Positions 7,359-17,136 of a DNA stretch of 32,199 nt are shown here, piece by piece. Numbering within the stretch: the first letter of the stretch is position 1; each line of letters opens with the position of its first letter. Origin of the DNA: an uncultured Flavobacteriales bacterium (GTDB lineage Bacteria > Bacteroidota > Bacteroidia > Flavobacteriales_D > Parvicellaceae); assembly GCA_913030835.1 (NCBI GenBank), contig CAJWDP010000035.1, positions 1 through 32,199 of the forward strand, written 5' to 3'. The notes beneath the pieces are model-generated. The model was not told the DNA's origin. It made no database searches and saw only the letters and a list, made by a program, of their open reading frames with translations. Both the position numbers and the translations under genes were made by a program.

Positions 7359-10352
7359 TTAAAATAAGGTAGTCTGTGATCCGGACTCGTCTCCTCCCGC
7401 AGATTTTCCTGTGCGACTTTCAACTTTTTTACCCGATTTCGGTTTTTTAGATTTCACCTCCAGCTCAATCACAACCGCTTCCTCATTATTGGTAGTCCCC
7501 GATATTCCCTCTTGATTCTCACGGCCCGCGCTTTTTTTACCATTACGAGAATCTACATTTTTTTTGATTTCGCTTCCTTTCTCTGAAAGCACGTCCCCAT
7601 TATTTTCGGCGATATTATCGCTAACTTTTGCCTCCGGATCATCGGCAACCGCCAGCTGCTCAACAATCTGATCATCCTCTGCACGATCTAATTCTTCTTC
7701 AGCAGGTTCCTCAGGCCATTGTGGATCGGCTTCACTTCTAATTTCAAGAACATCTTTTACTTTTAATTTTGTAAGCTGATTTCCTTGCGCCTTGATTCCT
7801 TTCACGTCTATGATCTCATTTAAGAGAACTTCCTTATCGGGCAAATGTTTCGTCGACTTAAGGTGCTTATTGAACACTATTTTCACCTTGGGTTCAAAGC
7901 GAGTTGAAACCACGCTCATTTCGTTCCCCTCACCTTCCGGCACGAAATATACCTTCTTAGAGGAAGCGTCTGCCTTGAAACGCTTTACAAAATAGATTTC
8001 CTTTGAAGCTTCCCAATAAACACATGCCAATGGTCTGTTAGGATACCACTTTTCGATGTGAATCAAGTTCTCATCAAATTTCGTGGATAGCTCAAATCCT
8101 GTTATACGGTAGTACCCGTTTTTATATATGGTCAGTATTTTATCATCACCTGCAAATTCACCAAGAAGTTCACCACGCTGGTCGTCGTTTAATCGCTGAA
8201 CCACGCCATCCCACCATACTTTTCGTGCGGCCAACGTTGACCCACCGGTTTCCCGCTGAACGACTTTTGAAATCAGGTCCTTCGTGACTCGATTTCCTCT
8301 AGATCCCCTACCCTTTATTCCTAAATTGCTAAAATCAATGTTGAATTTTAATTTCTTCAAATTCGGTCTTGGACGCAGCTGCACACCAACAACCTCTTTT
8401 CGCCCGTTTGGGTTACAGGAAAAATAATGAACCTTCGATCCCTTATTTCCATTCGTTAAATCGTATTCCTTGTCACGAGTAACTGAATTGATGAAGAATC
8501 TCTTCATGTAAGAAGGGCCACCCCTGCCATCTTGATAAATCATATGATAGATGGTTCTGGTATCGCCCTTTTTCCAAACTTGAATGTGTCGAATCCCTTT
8601 ACCTACAAATTTTTTGTCGGTAATTTTCGTGACCAACATTTTCCCGGTATCAAAAAAGATAATTATGTCGTCAATTTCTGAACAATCCTGAACGAACTCA
8701 TCTCTTCTCAACGTCCATCCGAAAAATCCTTCTTTTCGATTTACATACAGCTTTTTATTGGACACAATGGCAGCTGCCTTTTTCACGTTGTCGAACATCA
8801 TGATCTGCGTCTTACGCTCCCTACCCTTACCAAACTTAGCTTTCAAATCCTTGAAATAGGCAATTGAGTAATCAATCAAATGCTCCAGATCATGTTTAAC
8901 AGACTCTAAATGCTCTTCCAATTTCAATATATTCTCATCCGCCTTGATCGAATCGAATTTGGATATTCTTTTGATCCTAATTTCCGTTAGCTTAACAATA
9001 TCCTCCTCATTTACATCCCGATGTAGCTGAATGGCATCTTTTTTCTTGTTGGATCGACCTGGAGTGGCGATAAATTTGTGCAATCCCTTATCAATAGTAC
9101 TCAAAACCGACTCCCAAGTTTCACACTCTTCAATGTCCCGATAAATTCTGTTTTCGATAAATATTCGCTCAAGTGAAGCAAAATGCCACTGTTCTTTCAG
9201 CTCTGACAATTTGATTTCAAGTTCAAGCTTTAGCAAGTCTTTGGTCCGTTCTGTATTGGCCCTTAGAATTTCCGTAACACCCATAAAAACAGGCTGTTCA
9301 TTAACAATCACGCAGGCATTGGGAGAAATTGAAATTTCACAGTCTGAAAAGGCATAAAGGGCATCAATCATTTTATCAGGAGAAACTGCAGAAGGCAAAT
9401 GAATGATGATCTCAGCAGTGGCTGCTGTGTTATCTTCAATCTTCTTGACTTTGATCTTTCCTTTATCATTTGCACGTATGATCGATGCGATCAAACTATC
9501 GGTTGTTGATCCGTATGGAATTTCTGAAATCATCAGTGTTTTAGAATCAACTTTGGCTATTTTGGCTCTCACTCGGACTTTCCCTCCTCGCAAGCCATCA
9601 TTGTAATTGGAAAAATCAGCGGTCCCCCCATTCGGGAAATCAGGTAATACCTTGGGTTTCTTTCCTCTTAAAACATCAATTGAACCATCAATCAGCTCAA
9701 CAAAGTTATGCGGCAACATTTTGCACGCCAACCCGACTGCTATTCCCTCAGCTCCCTGCGCAAGGAGTAATGGAAACTTAATTGGCAGGTGAACAGGCTC
9801 TTTGTTCCGGCCATCATAAGAAGCTAACCATTCCGTTGTTTTTGAATTGAATGAAGTATGTAGCGCAAATTTAGTCAGACGAGCTTCAATGTATCTAGGA
9901 GCTGCGGCCCGGTCCCCTGTAAGCGTATTGCCCCAATTCCCCTGCGTATCAATAATGATTTCCTTTTGTCCGATCTGAACCATCGCATCACCTATTGACT
10001 GATCCCCATGAGGATGGTACTTCATAGTGTTGCCAATGACATTCGCCACCTTATTGTACCTACCATCATCCATCTCCTTCATCGAATGTAAGATCCTTCT
10101 CTGCACCGGTTTAAGGCCATCACTAAGAGCAGGAACTGCTCTTTCAAGAATTACATAGGAAGCATAATCAAGGAACCAATCCTCATACATACCGGACAAA
10201 GGAATGATGTTGCCCCCATCCTCACCTTCTTCACTACTTGCGCTGGATTCCTCCCGACCATTATCGATCGGATCCATTTTGCCGTTTTCGTTGGATTGTT
10301 CTGAATTGCTCTTTTTGTTCTCCTCCTTGTTCTCTTCGCTTTCCTCGCTCAT
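7359..10352 (-). CDS. parC: DNA topoisomerase IV subunit A
   Basis: The 997-residue protein is the DNA breakage-reunion subunit of a type IIA topoisomerase, which with ParE decatenates daughter chromosomes. A Ser/Glu-rich acidic extension covers residues 1-50. The catalytic core follows: DYASYVILERAVPALSDGLKPVQRR, the YHPHGD motif at 112-117, and the active-site tyrosine at about 154 in APRYIEARL. The C-terminal part from about 540 contains the DNA-wrapping-like region, and residues from about 880 form a long charged low-complexity tail ending in TTLF. Assignment to topoisomerase IV rather than gyrase rests on the adjacent parE gene and on the GNWGN..TGDRAAAPRY type of sequence known from Bacteroidota ParC. 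The residue corresponding to quinolone-contact Ser83 of E. coli GyrA is Gln (HGDQSIGD). The gene starts 9 bases after the parE stop. Confidence 0.93.
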   Translation of the reverse strand: MSEESEENKEENKKSNSEQSNENGKMDPIDNGREESSASSEEGEDGGNIIPLSGMYEDWFLDYASYVILERAVPALSDGLKPVQRRILHSMKEMDDGRYNKVANVIGNTMKYHPHGDQSIGDAMVQIGQKEIIIDTQGNWGNTLTGDRAAAPRYIEARLTKFALHTSFNSKTTEWLASYDGRNKEPVHLPIKFPLLLAQGAEGIAVGLACKMLPHNFVELIDGSIDVLRGKKPKVLPDFPNGGTADFSNYNDGLRGGKVRVRAKIAKVDSKTLMISEIPYGSTTDSLIASIIRANDKGKIKVKKIEDNTAATAEIIIHLPSAVSPDKMIDALYAFSDCEISISPNACVIVNEQPVFMGVTEILRANTERTKDLLKLELEIKLSELKEQWHFASLERIFIENRIYRDIEECETWESVLSTIDKGLHKFIATPGRSNKKKDAIQLHRDVNEEDIVKLTEIRIKRISKFDSIKADENILKLEEHLESVKHDLEHLIDYSIAYFKDLKAKFGKGRERKTQIMMFDNVKKAAAIVSNKKLYVNRKEGFFGWTLRRDEFVQDCSEIDDIIIFFDTGKMLVTKITDKKFVGKGIRHIQVWKKGDTRTIYHMIYQDGRGGPSYMKRFFINSVTRDKEYDLTNGNKGSKVHYFSCNPNGRKEVVGVQLRPRPNLKKLKFNIDFSNLGIKGRGSRGNRVTKDLISKVVQRETGGSTLAARKVWWDGVVQRLNDDQRGELLGEFAGDDKILTIYKNGYYRITGFELSTKFDENLIHIEKWYPNRPLACVYWEASKEIYFVKRFKADASSKKVYFVPEGEGNEMSVVSTRFEPKVKIVFNKHLKSTKHLPDKEVLLNEIIDVKGIKAQGNQLTKLKVKDVLEIRSEADPQWPEEPAEEELDRAEDDQIVEQLAVADDPEAKVSDNIAENNGDVLSEKGSEIKKNVDSRNGKKSAGRENQEGISGTTNNEEAVVIELEVKSKKPKSGKKVESRTGKSAGGDESGSQTTLF

Positions 10353-10361
10353 GTTCTGTTT

Positions 10362-12239
10362 TTATTCCGTCTCACTAAGCTGAATTTCTTCTTGGTCAGC
10401 ATCAACCATATCCTTTTCAACTCTTAGGTTCTTAATGATAAATTCCTGTCTGTTAGGTGTGTTTTTTCCCATGTAAAATTCAAGCAACTTTTCAACGCTT
10501 GATTCATGGTCTATGATTACCGGTTCCAGGCGCATGTCTTCCCCAATGAAGTTCTTGAATTCATCAGGAGAAATCTCACCCAAACCTTTGAATCGGGTGA
10601 TTTCCGGGTTTTTACCCAATTGATTTAATGCGGCAACTCGTTCTTCCTCCGTATAACAATACCTTGTTTCTTTTTTGTTTCGAACTCGGAACAAAGGGGT
10701 TTGAAGTATAAAAACGTGTCCTTTTCGAACGAGGTCCGGAAAGAACTGAAGAAAGAATGTCATCAATAGCATCCGAATGTGCATACCATCAACATCAGCA
10801 TCCGTGGCAATTACAATTTTATTGTACCGAAGGCCTTCAATTCCATCTTCAATATTCAACGCAGCCTGAATCAAATTAAATTCTTCATTTTCGTACACGA
10901 CCTTTTTCGTAAGCCCGAATGAATTCAGTGGTTTCCCTCTCAAACTAAAAACAGCCTGTGTTGCCACATTTCGGCATTTTGTTATCGATCCACTCGCCGA
11001 ATCTCCCTCAGTTATGAATACCGTCGTTTCCTCTCTGTGTTCACTCTTAAGGTCATTGTAGTGCACTTTGCAATCTCTCAGTTTCTTATTGTGCAAGCTT
11101 GCTTTTTTCGCTCGCTCTCTGGCTAATTTTCGAATTCCCGAAAGTTCTTTTCTTTCTTTTTCAGATTGTTTGATCTTTGCCTCCAATGCCTCGACAACAG
11201 CTGGATTCTTATGTAAGAAGTTATCCAATCTTTTCTTAAGGAAGTCCATAACAAACGTTCGAATGGTCTTACCACCCGGCTCCATTTCAAGCGATCCCAG
11301 CTTTGTTTTAGTCTGTGATTCAAAAACAGGCTCCATTACTTTAACGCTGATCGCAGCCACAATGCTCTGCCGAATATCGGCCTGCTCATACTTGCCAAAA
11401 AAGTCTTTTATGACTTTTGCCACCGCCTCGCGATAGGCAGACTGGTGCGTACCTCCTTGCGTGGTATGCTGTCCGTTTACAAAGGAGGAGTAATCTTCTC
11501 CATACGATCTAACATGCGTAAATGCGATCTCGATGTCTTCACCCTCCAGGTGAACCACTGGATACAATGGATCACCATCAAGATTGTCTTCAAGAAAATC
11601 TCTCAATCCGTTCTTTGATGAAAACTGTTTGCTGTTCAGGTGTATTGTTAACCCACGATTCAGGTAACAATAGTTCATGAACAGCTTTTCCAAATACGGT
11701 TGTTTGAATTGGAAATTTTTAAACATCTGACCATCCGGCATAAACTTTATGTATGTACCATTTGGTTCCTGTGTTTTAGAAATGGCCGGATCGGCTTTTA
11801 ATTCGCCTTGTTGAAATTCAGCTCTCTTCGCCTGCCCTTCTCGATACGCTTCTACAATAAAATATTCGGACAATGCATTTACTGCTTTAGTTCCAACACC
11901 ATTAAGACCCACGGATTTTTTAAATGCCTTCGAATCGTATTTGCCTCCGGTATTCATCTTGGATACTACATCCACCACCTTACCTAAGGGGATTCCCCTG
12001 CCAAAATCTCTGACCGTCACCGCACCATCCTTAAGTTTAATGATGATTTTCTTCCCATGCCCCATGACAAACTCGTCAATGCAATTGTCAACGATTTCTT
12101 TCACCAAAACATAAACACCATCGTCAACAGCAGAACCATCTCCCAATTTACCAATATACATGCCTGGACGCATTCGAATATGCTCTTTCCAATCAAGCGA
12201 CCGTATATTTTCTTCCGTATAGTTTACTTTTTCTGCCAT
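10362..12239 (-). CDS. parE: DNA topoisomerase IV subunit B (ATPase)
   Basis: This is the ATP-hydrolysing partner of ParC, 625 residues from the preferred ATG at 12239 ([10 protein letters not shown]). An in-frame ATG six codons upstream (12257) is possible but adds only MYNFIC. The GHKL ATPase motifs are intact: EIVDNCIDE at 48-56 with the presumed catalytic Glu48 and Mg-binding Asn52, RDFGRGIP at 77-83, and [14 protein letters not shown] at 111-124. The TOPRIM motifs TEGDSASGS and DADVDG are also present. The length fits ParE and lacks the longer insertions of some gyrase B proteins. Together with parC it forms an operon transcribed leftward from the 12240-12427 region. Confidence 0.94.
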   Translation of the reverse strand: MAEKVNYTEENIRSLDWKEHIRMRPGMYIGKLGDGSAVDDGVYVLVKEIVDNCIDEFVMGHGKKIIIKLKDGAVTVRDFGRGIPLGKVVDVVSKMNTGGKYDSKAFKKSVGLNGVGTKAVNALSEYFIVEAYREGQAKRAEFQQGELKADPAISKTQEPNGTYIKFMPDGQMFKNFQFKQPYLEKLFMNYCYLNRGLTIHLNSKQFSSKNGLRDFLEDNLDGDPLYPVVHLEGEDIEIAFTHVRSYGEDYSSFVNGQHTTQGGTHQSAYREAVAKVIKDFFGKYEQADIRQSIVAAISVKVMEPVFESQTKTKLGSLEMEPGGKTIRTFVMDFLKKRLDNFLHKNPAVVEALEAKIKQSEKERKELSGIRKLARERAKKASLHNKKLRDCKVHYNDLKSEHREETTVFITEGDSASGSITKCRNVATQAVFSLRGKPLNSFGLTKKVVYENEEFNLIQAALNIEDGIEGLRYNKIVIATDADVDGMHIRMLLMTFFLQFFPDLVRKGHVFILQTPLFRVRNKKETRYCYTEEERVAALNQLGKNPEITRFKGLGEISPDEFKNFIGEDMRLEPVIIDHESSVEKLLEFYMGKNTPNRQEFIIKNLRVEKDMVDADQEEIQLSETE

Positions 12240-12427
12240 ACAAATAAAATTATACAAATTGACCTACAAGCCTTGGTATACAAGACTTATGTTATCAACA
12301 AGACGGTGTAGAATGTGAACTATTTAAACAAAAAATCACTTATTGAGCCATTGTCCTTCATCAATGCATATTCAATCCTAACCACATTCAGATTTAAGAA
12401 ATTAGTCTAACTTGATCGAGAAAAACA
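12240..12427. promoter_or_regulatory. Divergent promoter region between parE and the SGNH hydrolase gene
   Basis: These 188 AT-rich bases must carry the start signals for parE (left) and for the hydrolase gene (right). I found no exact TAnnTTTG element on either strand. Short CTTG (12272-12275) and CAAG (12281-12284) arms flank GTATA, which is too short to call an operator. No RNA gene was seen. Confidence 0.4.
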
Positions 12428-13132
12428 ATGAAACGAAAAGCAATCAGGACAAAGTTAATATTACTTGCAATTTTACTTGGATTGCTTTGCATTGCTTTTC
12501 TACCAAACTACTTGACTCAAAGCAAAACCAAGAAAGTAATGAGCGAATATTACGCTTCAGCTAGATGGAGCAAACTAAAATCCGAATACGAAAATTTGCC
12601 GATACAAGAAAATTCTACACTCTACTACGGCAACAGTATGACCGAAAACTTTAAACCTTACCAGACAGACAGTTCCGTTCTCAATTTTGGTATTAGTGGT
12701 GATTTTTCTATTGGATTGATTCATCGCATTCATTCAGTAATCCGCCAGCAACCCGCCCGACTATTTATCATGATAGGAATCAATGACATTATTGAAAATG
12801 TGCCTATTGATCAGGTTTATTCAAATTATGAAACCATATTGACATCAATTATCGGCAACTGCCCTAAAACGGAATTGTTCATCCAAAGCACATTGCCCAC
12901 TCGCGACCTGAACAGCACATTTACATCGAGCTATTCAATAAACAAAAAGGTGATGCTCCTGAACCAAAAGCTGAAAACTCTTTGTAAAGAAATGAACCTG
13001 ACTTTTGTGGATTTGTACCCGTATTTTTCAGACGAGGACAATCTACTCAAAAGACAATTGACCACAGATGGAATTCACCTCACTGAAGAGGGGTATACTT
13101 TATGGAGTAAGCAAATCAATAAGTTTTACTGA
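12428..13132 (+). CDS. SGNH/GDSL-family hydrolase, membrane-anchored or secreted
   Basis: The 234-residue protein begins with a positively charged segment and a hydrophobic stretch (residues about 10-26) that is a signal anchor or signal peptide. The four SGNH blocks are present: GNSMTE with the nucleophile Ser70, NFGISGD with Gly91, GINDI with Asn119, and DGIHL with Asp214 and His217. Such enzymes are esterases or lipases and often act on acyl or acetyl esters of sugars in the periplasm. The substrate cannot be told from the sequence. The gene is convergent with ychF, with only 10 bases between the two stops. Confidence 0.82.
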   Translation: MKRKAIRTKLILLAILLGLLCIAFLPNYLTQSKTKKVMSEYYASARWSKLKSEYENLPIQENSTLYYGNSMTENFKPYQTDSSVLNFGISGDFSIGLIHRIHSVIRQQPARLFIMIGINDIIENVPIDQVYSNYETILTSIIGNCPKTELFIQSTLPTRDLNSTFTSSYSINKKVMLLNQKLKTLCKEMNLTFVDLYPYFSDEDNLLKRQLTTDGIHLTEEGYTLWSKQINKFY

Positions 13133-13142
13133 TCAATTTCAG

Positions 13143-14240
13143 TCAGACATTAAATCTGAAGTGCATAATGTCGCCGTCTTCCACTACGTACTCTTTTCCT
13201 TGTACACCGAGCTTACCTGCTTCCTTTACAGCTTGTTCTGATCCGAGCGATATAAAATCATCATATTTCATTACCTCAGCACGTATAAATCCTTTCTCAA
13301 AATCAGTATGTATAACACCCGCTGCCTGCGGAGCCGTTGCCCCTCTTCGTATTGTCCAAGCACGGACCTCCTTGGGTCCGGCAGTGAAATACGTTTGCAA
13401 GTTGAGCAGTGCGTAAGCCGACCGAATCAATTTACTTACCCCAGGTTCTTCAAGACCAAGGTCGTCCAAAAACATTTGCCTTTCCTCAAAGGTCTCCAAC
13501 TCAGAAATGTCCGCTTCAATTCCTGCTCCCAACACCAATACCTGTGCGCCCTCATTCGACACTGCGGCTTTAAGCGTATCCACATAATCATTGCCCGTTT
13601 TGACCGACCCCTCATCTACATTACACAAATACAAAACAGGTTTTGCCGTAAGCAGGTGCAAATCTCTAACATCATTCCACTGATCAGACTCTAATGGTGC
13701 GCTTCTGGCAGAGTTGCCAGACTCAATGTGTTCTTTGAGTATGTTGTATATGTCATAAAGCTTTCCTGCATCCTTATCACCCGACTTTGCTTTTCGACTA
13801 ATCCCTCCAATTCTTTTTTCAATAGCCTCCAGATCCTTCAGTTGAAGTTCCAAATCAATCACTTCCTTATCCCGAACCGGATCAACCGATCCGTCAACGT
13901 GTACGACATTGCCATCATCGAAGCATCGAACCACATGTATGATTGCATCTACCTCACGAATATTCGCTAAAAACTGATTTCCCAGTCCCTCTCCTTTGTG
14001 CGCTCCCTTCACTAGACCCGCTATATCTACAATTTCTATTGTAGTAGGCATAACTCGCTCCGGAGACACCAGCCCCTCCAGCTTTTCCAAACGCGCATCC
14101 GGCACCGTAATAGTTCCAACATTTGGTTCGATCGTACAGAAGGGAAAATTTGCCGATTGAGCCTTCGCATTGGACAAACAATTAAATAGGGTGGATTTTC
14201 CAACATTTGGTAGCCCAACAATTCCGCATTTCAGTGCCAT
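13143..14240 (-). CDS. ychF: Redox-regulated ribosome-associated ATPase YchF
   Basis: The protein has 365 residues, the usual length of the family. It is a cytoplasmic Obg-family P-loop protein that binds ribosomes and prefers ATP. The P-loop GLPNVGKST is at 9-17, switch-like DIAGL at 72-76, and NVDE at 207-210 replaces the NKxD of true GTPases, as known for YchF. The C-terminal TGS domain runs from about 280 to 365 ([24 protein letters not shown]). A promoter candidate and a hairpin lie just upstream. The gene converges on the SGNH hydrolase gene. Confidence 0.96.
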   Translation of the reverse strand: MALKCGIVGLPNVGKSTLFNCLSNAKAQSANFPFCTIEPNVGTITVPDARLEKLEGLVSPERVMPTTIEIVDIAGLVKGAHKGEGLGNQFLANIREVDAIIHVVRCFDDGNVVHVDGSVDPVRDKEVIDLELQLKDLEAIEKRIGGISRKAKSGDKDAGKLYDIYNILKEHIESGNSARSAPLESDQWNDVRDLHLLTAKPVLYLCNVDEGSVKTGNDYVDTLKAAVSNEGAQVLVLGAGIEADISELETFEERQMFLDDLGLEEPGVSKLIRSAYALLNLQTYFTAGPKEVRAWTIRRGATAPQAAGVIHTDFEKGFIRAEVMKYDDFISLGSEQAVKEAGKLGVQGKEYVVEDGDIMHFRFNV

Positions 14241-14241
14241 A

Positions 14242-14257
14242 GCTGATTTTTTTCAGC
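14242..14257 (-). promoter_or_regulatory. Hairpin abutting the ychF start codon
   Basis: GCTGA (14242-14246) and TCAGC (14253-14257) form a perfect 5-bp inverted repeat with a loop that reads AAAAAA in the mRNA. The 3' arm ends one base before the ATG (14240-14238). It lies between the promoter candidate and the start codon, where it would present an A-rich loop to the ribosome or limit access to the start. A regulatory role is inference. Confidence 0.4.
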
Positions 14258-14259
14258 CG

Positions 14260-14292
14260 CAAATATATAAAAGTAAACAGGTATTGGACAAC
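14260..14292 (-). promoter_or_regulatory. Promoter candidate for ychF, Bacteroidota type
   Basis: On the minus strand TATATTTG (14267-14260) matches the Bacteroidota -7 consensus TAnnTTTG exactly. GTTG (14292-14289) lies 21 bases upstream and matches the -33 TTTG box in three of four positions, at the spacing known for this phylum. The -7 box ends 19 bases before the ychF ATG. Confidence 0.5.
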
Positions 14293-14321
14293 AGATCGTA
14301 CCTAGTTAAAATCGAAAGTTT

Positions 14322-14347
14322 GATTAATAAAAAGCATTGAATTAATC
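14322..14347 (-). terminator. Inverted repeat at the end of the CUB/P-domain gene
   Basis: GATTAAT (14322-14328) and ATTAATC (14341-14347) form a 7-bp inverted repeat with a 12-base loop that includes the stop codon of the upstream-transcribed gene. It is AT-rich and has no following T-tract on the minus strand, so it is at best a weak terminator or an mRNA end-stabilising hairpin. Confidence 0.25.
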
Positions 14348-16765
14348 ATTGAACAAAGTGACATGTCCAGTTTCTGATTCCCCATTCGCATAGACCACTA
14401 CGTAATAGTAGGTCCCCGCCGGAAGCAATTGACCGTTATTGCCGTTTCTTCCATCCCAATCGTTTTGGTAATCATCTGCATGATAGACCGTCTGACCCCA
14501 ACGATTGTAGATGGTCAAGGCTGTATTCGGCCATCTGAACAATCCATCCATAACGAAATAATCATTCTGGCCATTACTACCTTCTCCTATCGTAATCACA
14601 TTCGGAACAATAACAATACACGGATCGGTTGTGATAACAGAAGATGCAGAAACGTCATTACAATATCCATCAAGATCTACAGTATAGGTACCCGCGGTAG
14701 AGACTTCAATTGAGGATGTGTTCTCGCCTGAGGACCACTGGTAGGTTACGGTTGGGTCTGTACCTTCTGTCACATCCAACAGCTGTGTTTCACCTTCACA
14801 AAAGAAATAATCCTGTAAACTTGCTGCTATATCCGGCATAAACAAAATCTCGAGATCTGTACTCAATCCACATTGGACATCCGTAAAGGTATAGGTGTAC
14901 AGTCCCGGTGCATCAACATCAAATCTTGGATTGATAAAGGTGGTATTTGGAAAAAAGGTTGACGTTCCTGGGCCACTATAGGACCATTCTCCACCTTCAG
15001 GAGCATAAGTACCCGTTACTTGGAACGTATAATCACATGCAGTATCGCCGGGGACAAGCTCCGGGCCATTTAAAGTGTAAACGGAAATTGTCGTGTCGTA
15101 CGTACAACCAAAATTATCTGTTATTTGAAACGTGTACCAATTGTCACCGGGATCATCAGGTTGAACAACAATTGCTGTATCCAGTCCCCCGCCGATGATC
15201 GTTGAATCAGGAAGCCATTGCTCTGATTGAATTAGAGGTGTATAAAATTCACTGAAAGGACTTAGGGAAGGATCAAAAAACAATCCCCATTCAAAAAGAT
15301 ATCCATTATCCGCACCGATATTGTCGGTAATGGTAATTACCCAATCACCATCGATCGGACAACCTATAAATCCAGCCCAATTGTCCAAAGGAGTGTAGGT
15401 TCCTGGGGTCAAAATATTGTATCCTGGAGTAACCGTAGAAGGAATCCAATTTCCTGCAGCATTCTCTGCCGACATCGTTCCCAATACAGCTGACATTGAC
15501 CAACAATAGTCTAATCCGATTCCGGGTGTTAATGTGCCATCGTCTAAGGCGTCTCCTAAGAATGTTGTTCCTCCACCACCGGTATAGGTGTCCATTAGAG
15601 TAAGTGTAACACCACTGGGACAAGTAAGTGTGATGTCTAAATCACCTAAGTACGAATGCTCAATATTGATGCAAATCTGTGCCAGGTCAGAAGCACTGGA
15701 CATGGTTGCACCACCAAATCCCGATATGGAAAGTGAATCGGTATGGGCCAAGCCGGAACCATCCGGTAAAAACGTAAGGCCAGCAAAGGACCCTCCCAAC
15801 TGGAAACTACCCACTGTTCCGTCTACACCTGCTGTATCCGTAGACGTAACACCGCCAATTAGATTTGCAGTAGCCCCCAAACAAATAGTATCCGGAACGG
15901 CCTCACAAGTAACAAAACTTGGTATAGTTGAAACTCTTGTTTTAGATATGATCAATTCAGCTAGAAGGATTGGATCCGTTATTTTCATAGATACCAGAAA
16001 TCCTGATCTTGCAGGTGGCGTAAACCAAACGGAATCACCAGTTGCACTCGATCCATCAGAAAAATCCCACTCTACCGTATATGTGTTAATTTGATCATAA
16101 CCGGTACCAGTTACACTAACATCATGAGGGAACACGGGAGTAGCCACGAAAAGAACAGAATCTCCCAAACAAACATCAACATATCCCGTATCAGCAGGCT
16201 GCATATCATTTCCACCTGATATATCACCGTTGATGTAGGCTACCATGTGCGGTTCAAACGGTTGTGGCAAGTTGCCACAGGTAACCGTTCCTTCCCATCC
16301 AGAAGCATTGACCGAAGCATTTGACACAAACTGGAATGTAAGGCAACCGGTTGGATTCGACCAGGATGCATTAGCAACAAAACCGGTCGGATGCGTTGCA
16401 CTATTGAATGCTCCAATTAAAGGGGATGCAGTTGATGGTCCATCGTACACATATAACGTATCTGACGCATCAACATCCCAACTTAATCCACCCCCCATGG
16501 CAAAAGAGCTGGTAACTTTACTTCCTAAAGCCAGATCCGGACAAATCGTTATTGTTTCATTTTCATTATCCGAGTAATTGGCAGAATTACCACCTGAATC
16601 AAAAAAGTTCGCAGGAGCCATTGGATCCGGACTATAGACATTACAGTCCATAGGAGATGACGCATCCATATCCGCATCTGTTATCAAAATTGGTGGACTT
16701 TGAGCCAGAGCTCCCAATGGTAAGCAAAGAGTCCAACAAAACAGTATATATCTAAACCAACTCAT
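14342..16765 (-). CDS. Secreted CUB-like/P-domain protein with T9SS type B (gliding-motility-type) tail
   Basis: The 807-residue protein has a signal peptide ending near residue 22 (ALAQ). A CUB-like domain covers about 60-163 (DTLYVYDGP, SGWEGTVTCG) and a PKD-like domain about 200-275. A proprotein convertase P domain (P/Homo B) covers about 355-500: ICINIEHSYLGDLDITLTCP, GDWVITITDNIGADNGYLFEWGL. Ig-like beta modules follow, and the C-terminal type B sorting domain spans 717-807 (IVPNVIT, LTIYNRWGQTVY, LLPAGTYYYVV). No protease domain accompanies the P domain. It is probably delivered by T9SS to the cell surface; the binding target is unknown. Its ATG overlaps the stop of the upstream small gene by four bases (ATGA), which points to translational coupling. 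Confidence 0.9.
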   Translation of the reverse strand: MSWFRYILFCWTLCLPLGALAQSPPILITDADMDASSPMDCNVYSPDPMAPANFFDSGGNSANYSDNENETITICPDLALGSKVTSSFAMGGGLSWDVDASDTLYVYDGPSTASPLIGAFNSATHPTGFVANASWSNPTGCLTFQFVSNASVNASGWEGTVTCGNLPQPFEPHMVAYINGDISGGNDMQPADTGYVDVCLGDSVLFVATPVFPHDVSVTGTGYDQINTYTVEWDFSDGSSATGDSVWFTPPARSGFLVSMKITDPILLAELIISKTRVSTIPSFVTCEAVPDTICLGATANLIGGVTSTDTAGVDGTVGSFQLGGSFAGLTFLPDGSGLAHTDSLSISGFGGATMSSASDLAQICINIEHSYLGDLDITLTCPSGVTLTLMDTYTGGGGTTFLGDALDDGTLTPGIGLDYCWSMSAVLGTMSAENAAGNWIPSTVTPGYNILTPGTYTPLDNWAGFIGCPIDGDWVITITDNIGADNGYLFEWGLFFDPSLSPFSEFYTPLIQSEQWLPDSTIIGGGLDTAIVVQPDDPGDNWYTFQITDNFGCTYDTTISVYTLNGPELVPGDTACDYTFQVTGTYAPEGGEWSYSGPGTSTFFPNTTFINPRFDVDAPGLYTYTFTDVQCGLSTDLEILFMPDIAASLQDYFFCEGETQLLDVTEGTDPTVTYQWSSGENTSSIEVSTAGTYTVDLDGYCNDVSASSVITTDPCIVIVPNVITIGEGSNGQNDYFVMDGLFRWPNTALTIYNRWGQTVYHADDYQNDWDGRNGNNGQLLPAGTYYYVVVYANGESETGHVTLFND

Positions 16766-17136
16766 TTACTCTTACTATTACCTTTTATGTGCTCAACACT
16801 TCGAACAACAAGTAACTTGTCGTGACCCTTAATTTTGTAATACAGATATCTGTTTTCAACCGGAGTGACGCCAAGTTCGAAAAAATTAATTTTGGAAAGA
16901 TCATCTACTATGATTTCTCCGATTACTTCAGCCGGATTTGATTTCCCTTTGAAGTTGGCCAGATAAAATCCATGGTCTAAACATGCATTTATATACTTGA
17001 ATTCCTCTATTTGATTCGTCTGCATTTCAATAAGTTCAGACTCTGAGAATTTCACAAATAATCGATCATCAAATTCCTGCGCCTTCAAAACCAAAGCGGC
17101 CAGAATGAAAATAGATAAAGGGATAATCTTTTTCAT
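16762..17136 (-). CDS. Small secreted protein of unknown function
   Basis: From the preferred ATG at 17136 the protein has 124 residues; the longer frame begins at 17196, but the extra 20 residues are not needed. The chosen start gives a good signal peptide (MKKIIPLSIFILAALVLKAQ). The mature part is about 100 residues with RLFVKFSESEL and a basic C-terminus (GNSKSK). No family or motif was recognised. The gene overlaps by four bases the CUB/P-domain gene and is probably made with it in a fixed ratio, so an interaction or accessory role in its export is a reasonable guess only. Confidence 0.72.
   Translation of the reverse strand: MKKIIPLSIFILAALVLKAQEFDDRLFVKFSESELIEMQTNQIEEFKYINACLDHGFYLANFKGKSNPAEVIGEIIVDDLSKINFFELGVTPVENRYLYYKIKGHDKLLVVRSVEHIKGNSKSK

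Noticed and set aside
7359-12239. DNA gyrase genes gyrA and gyrB
   Set aside because: The adjacent parE-parC order, the ParE length and the ParC motif style fit topoisomerase IV of Bacteroidota better; the gyrase genes usually lie apart in this phylum.
13308-13694. Plus-strand open frame of 128 codons
   Set aside because: It lies wholly within ychF on the other strand, and ychF is certain.
15588-16094. Plus-strand open frame of 168 codons
   Set aside because: It is antisense to the CUB/P-domain gene, has no recognisable domain and no signal peptide, and its opposite frame is clearly coding.
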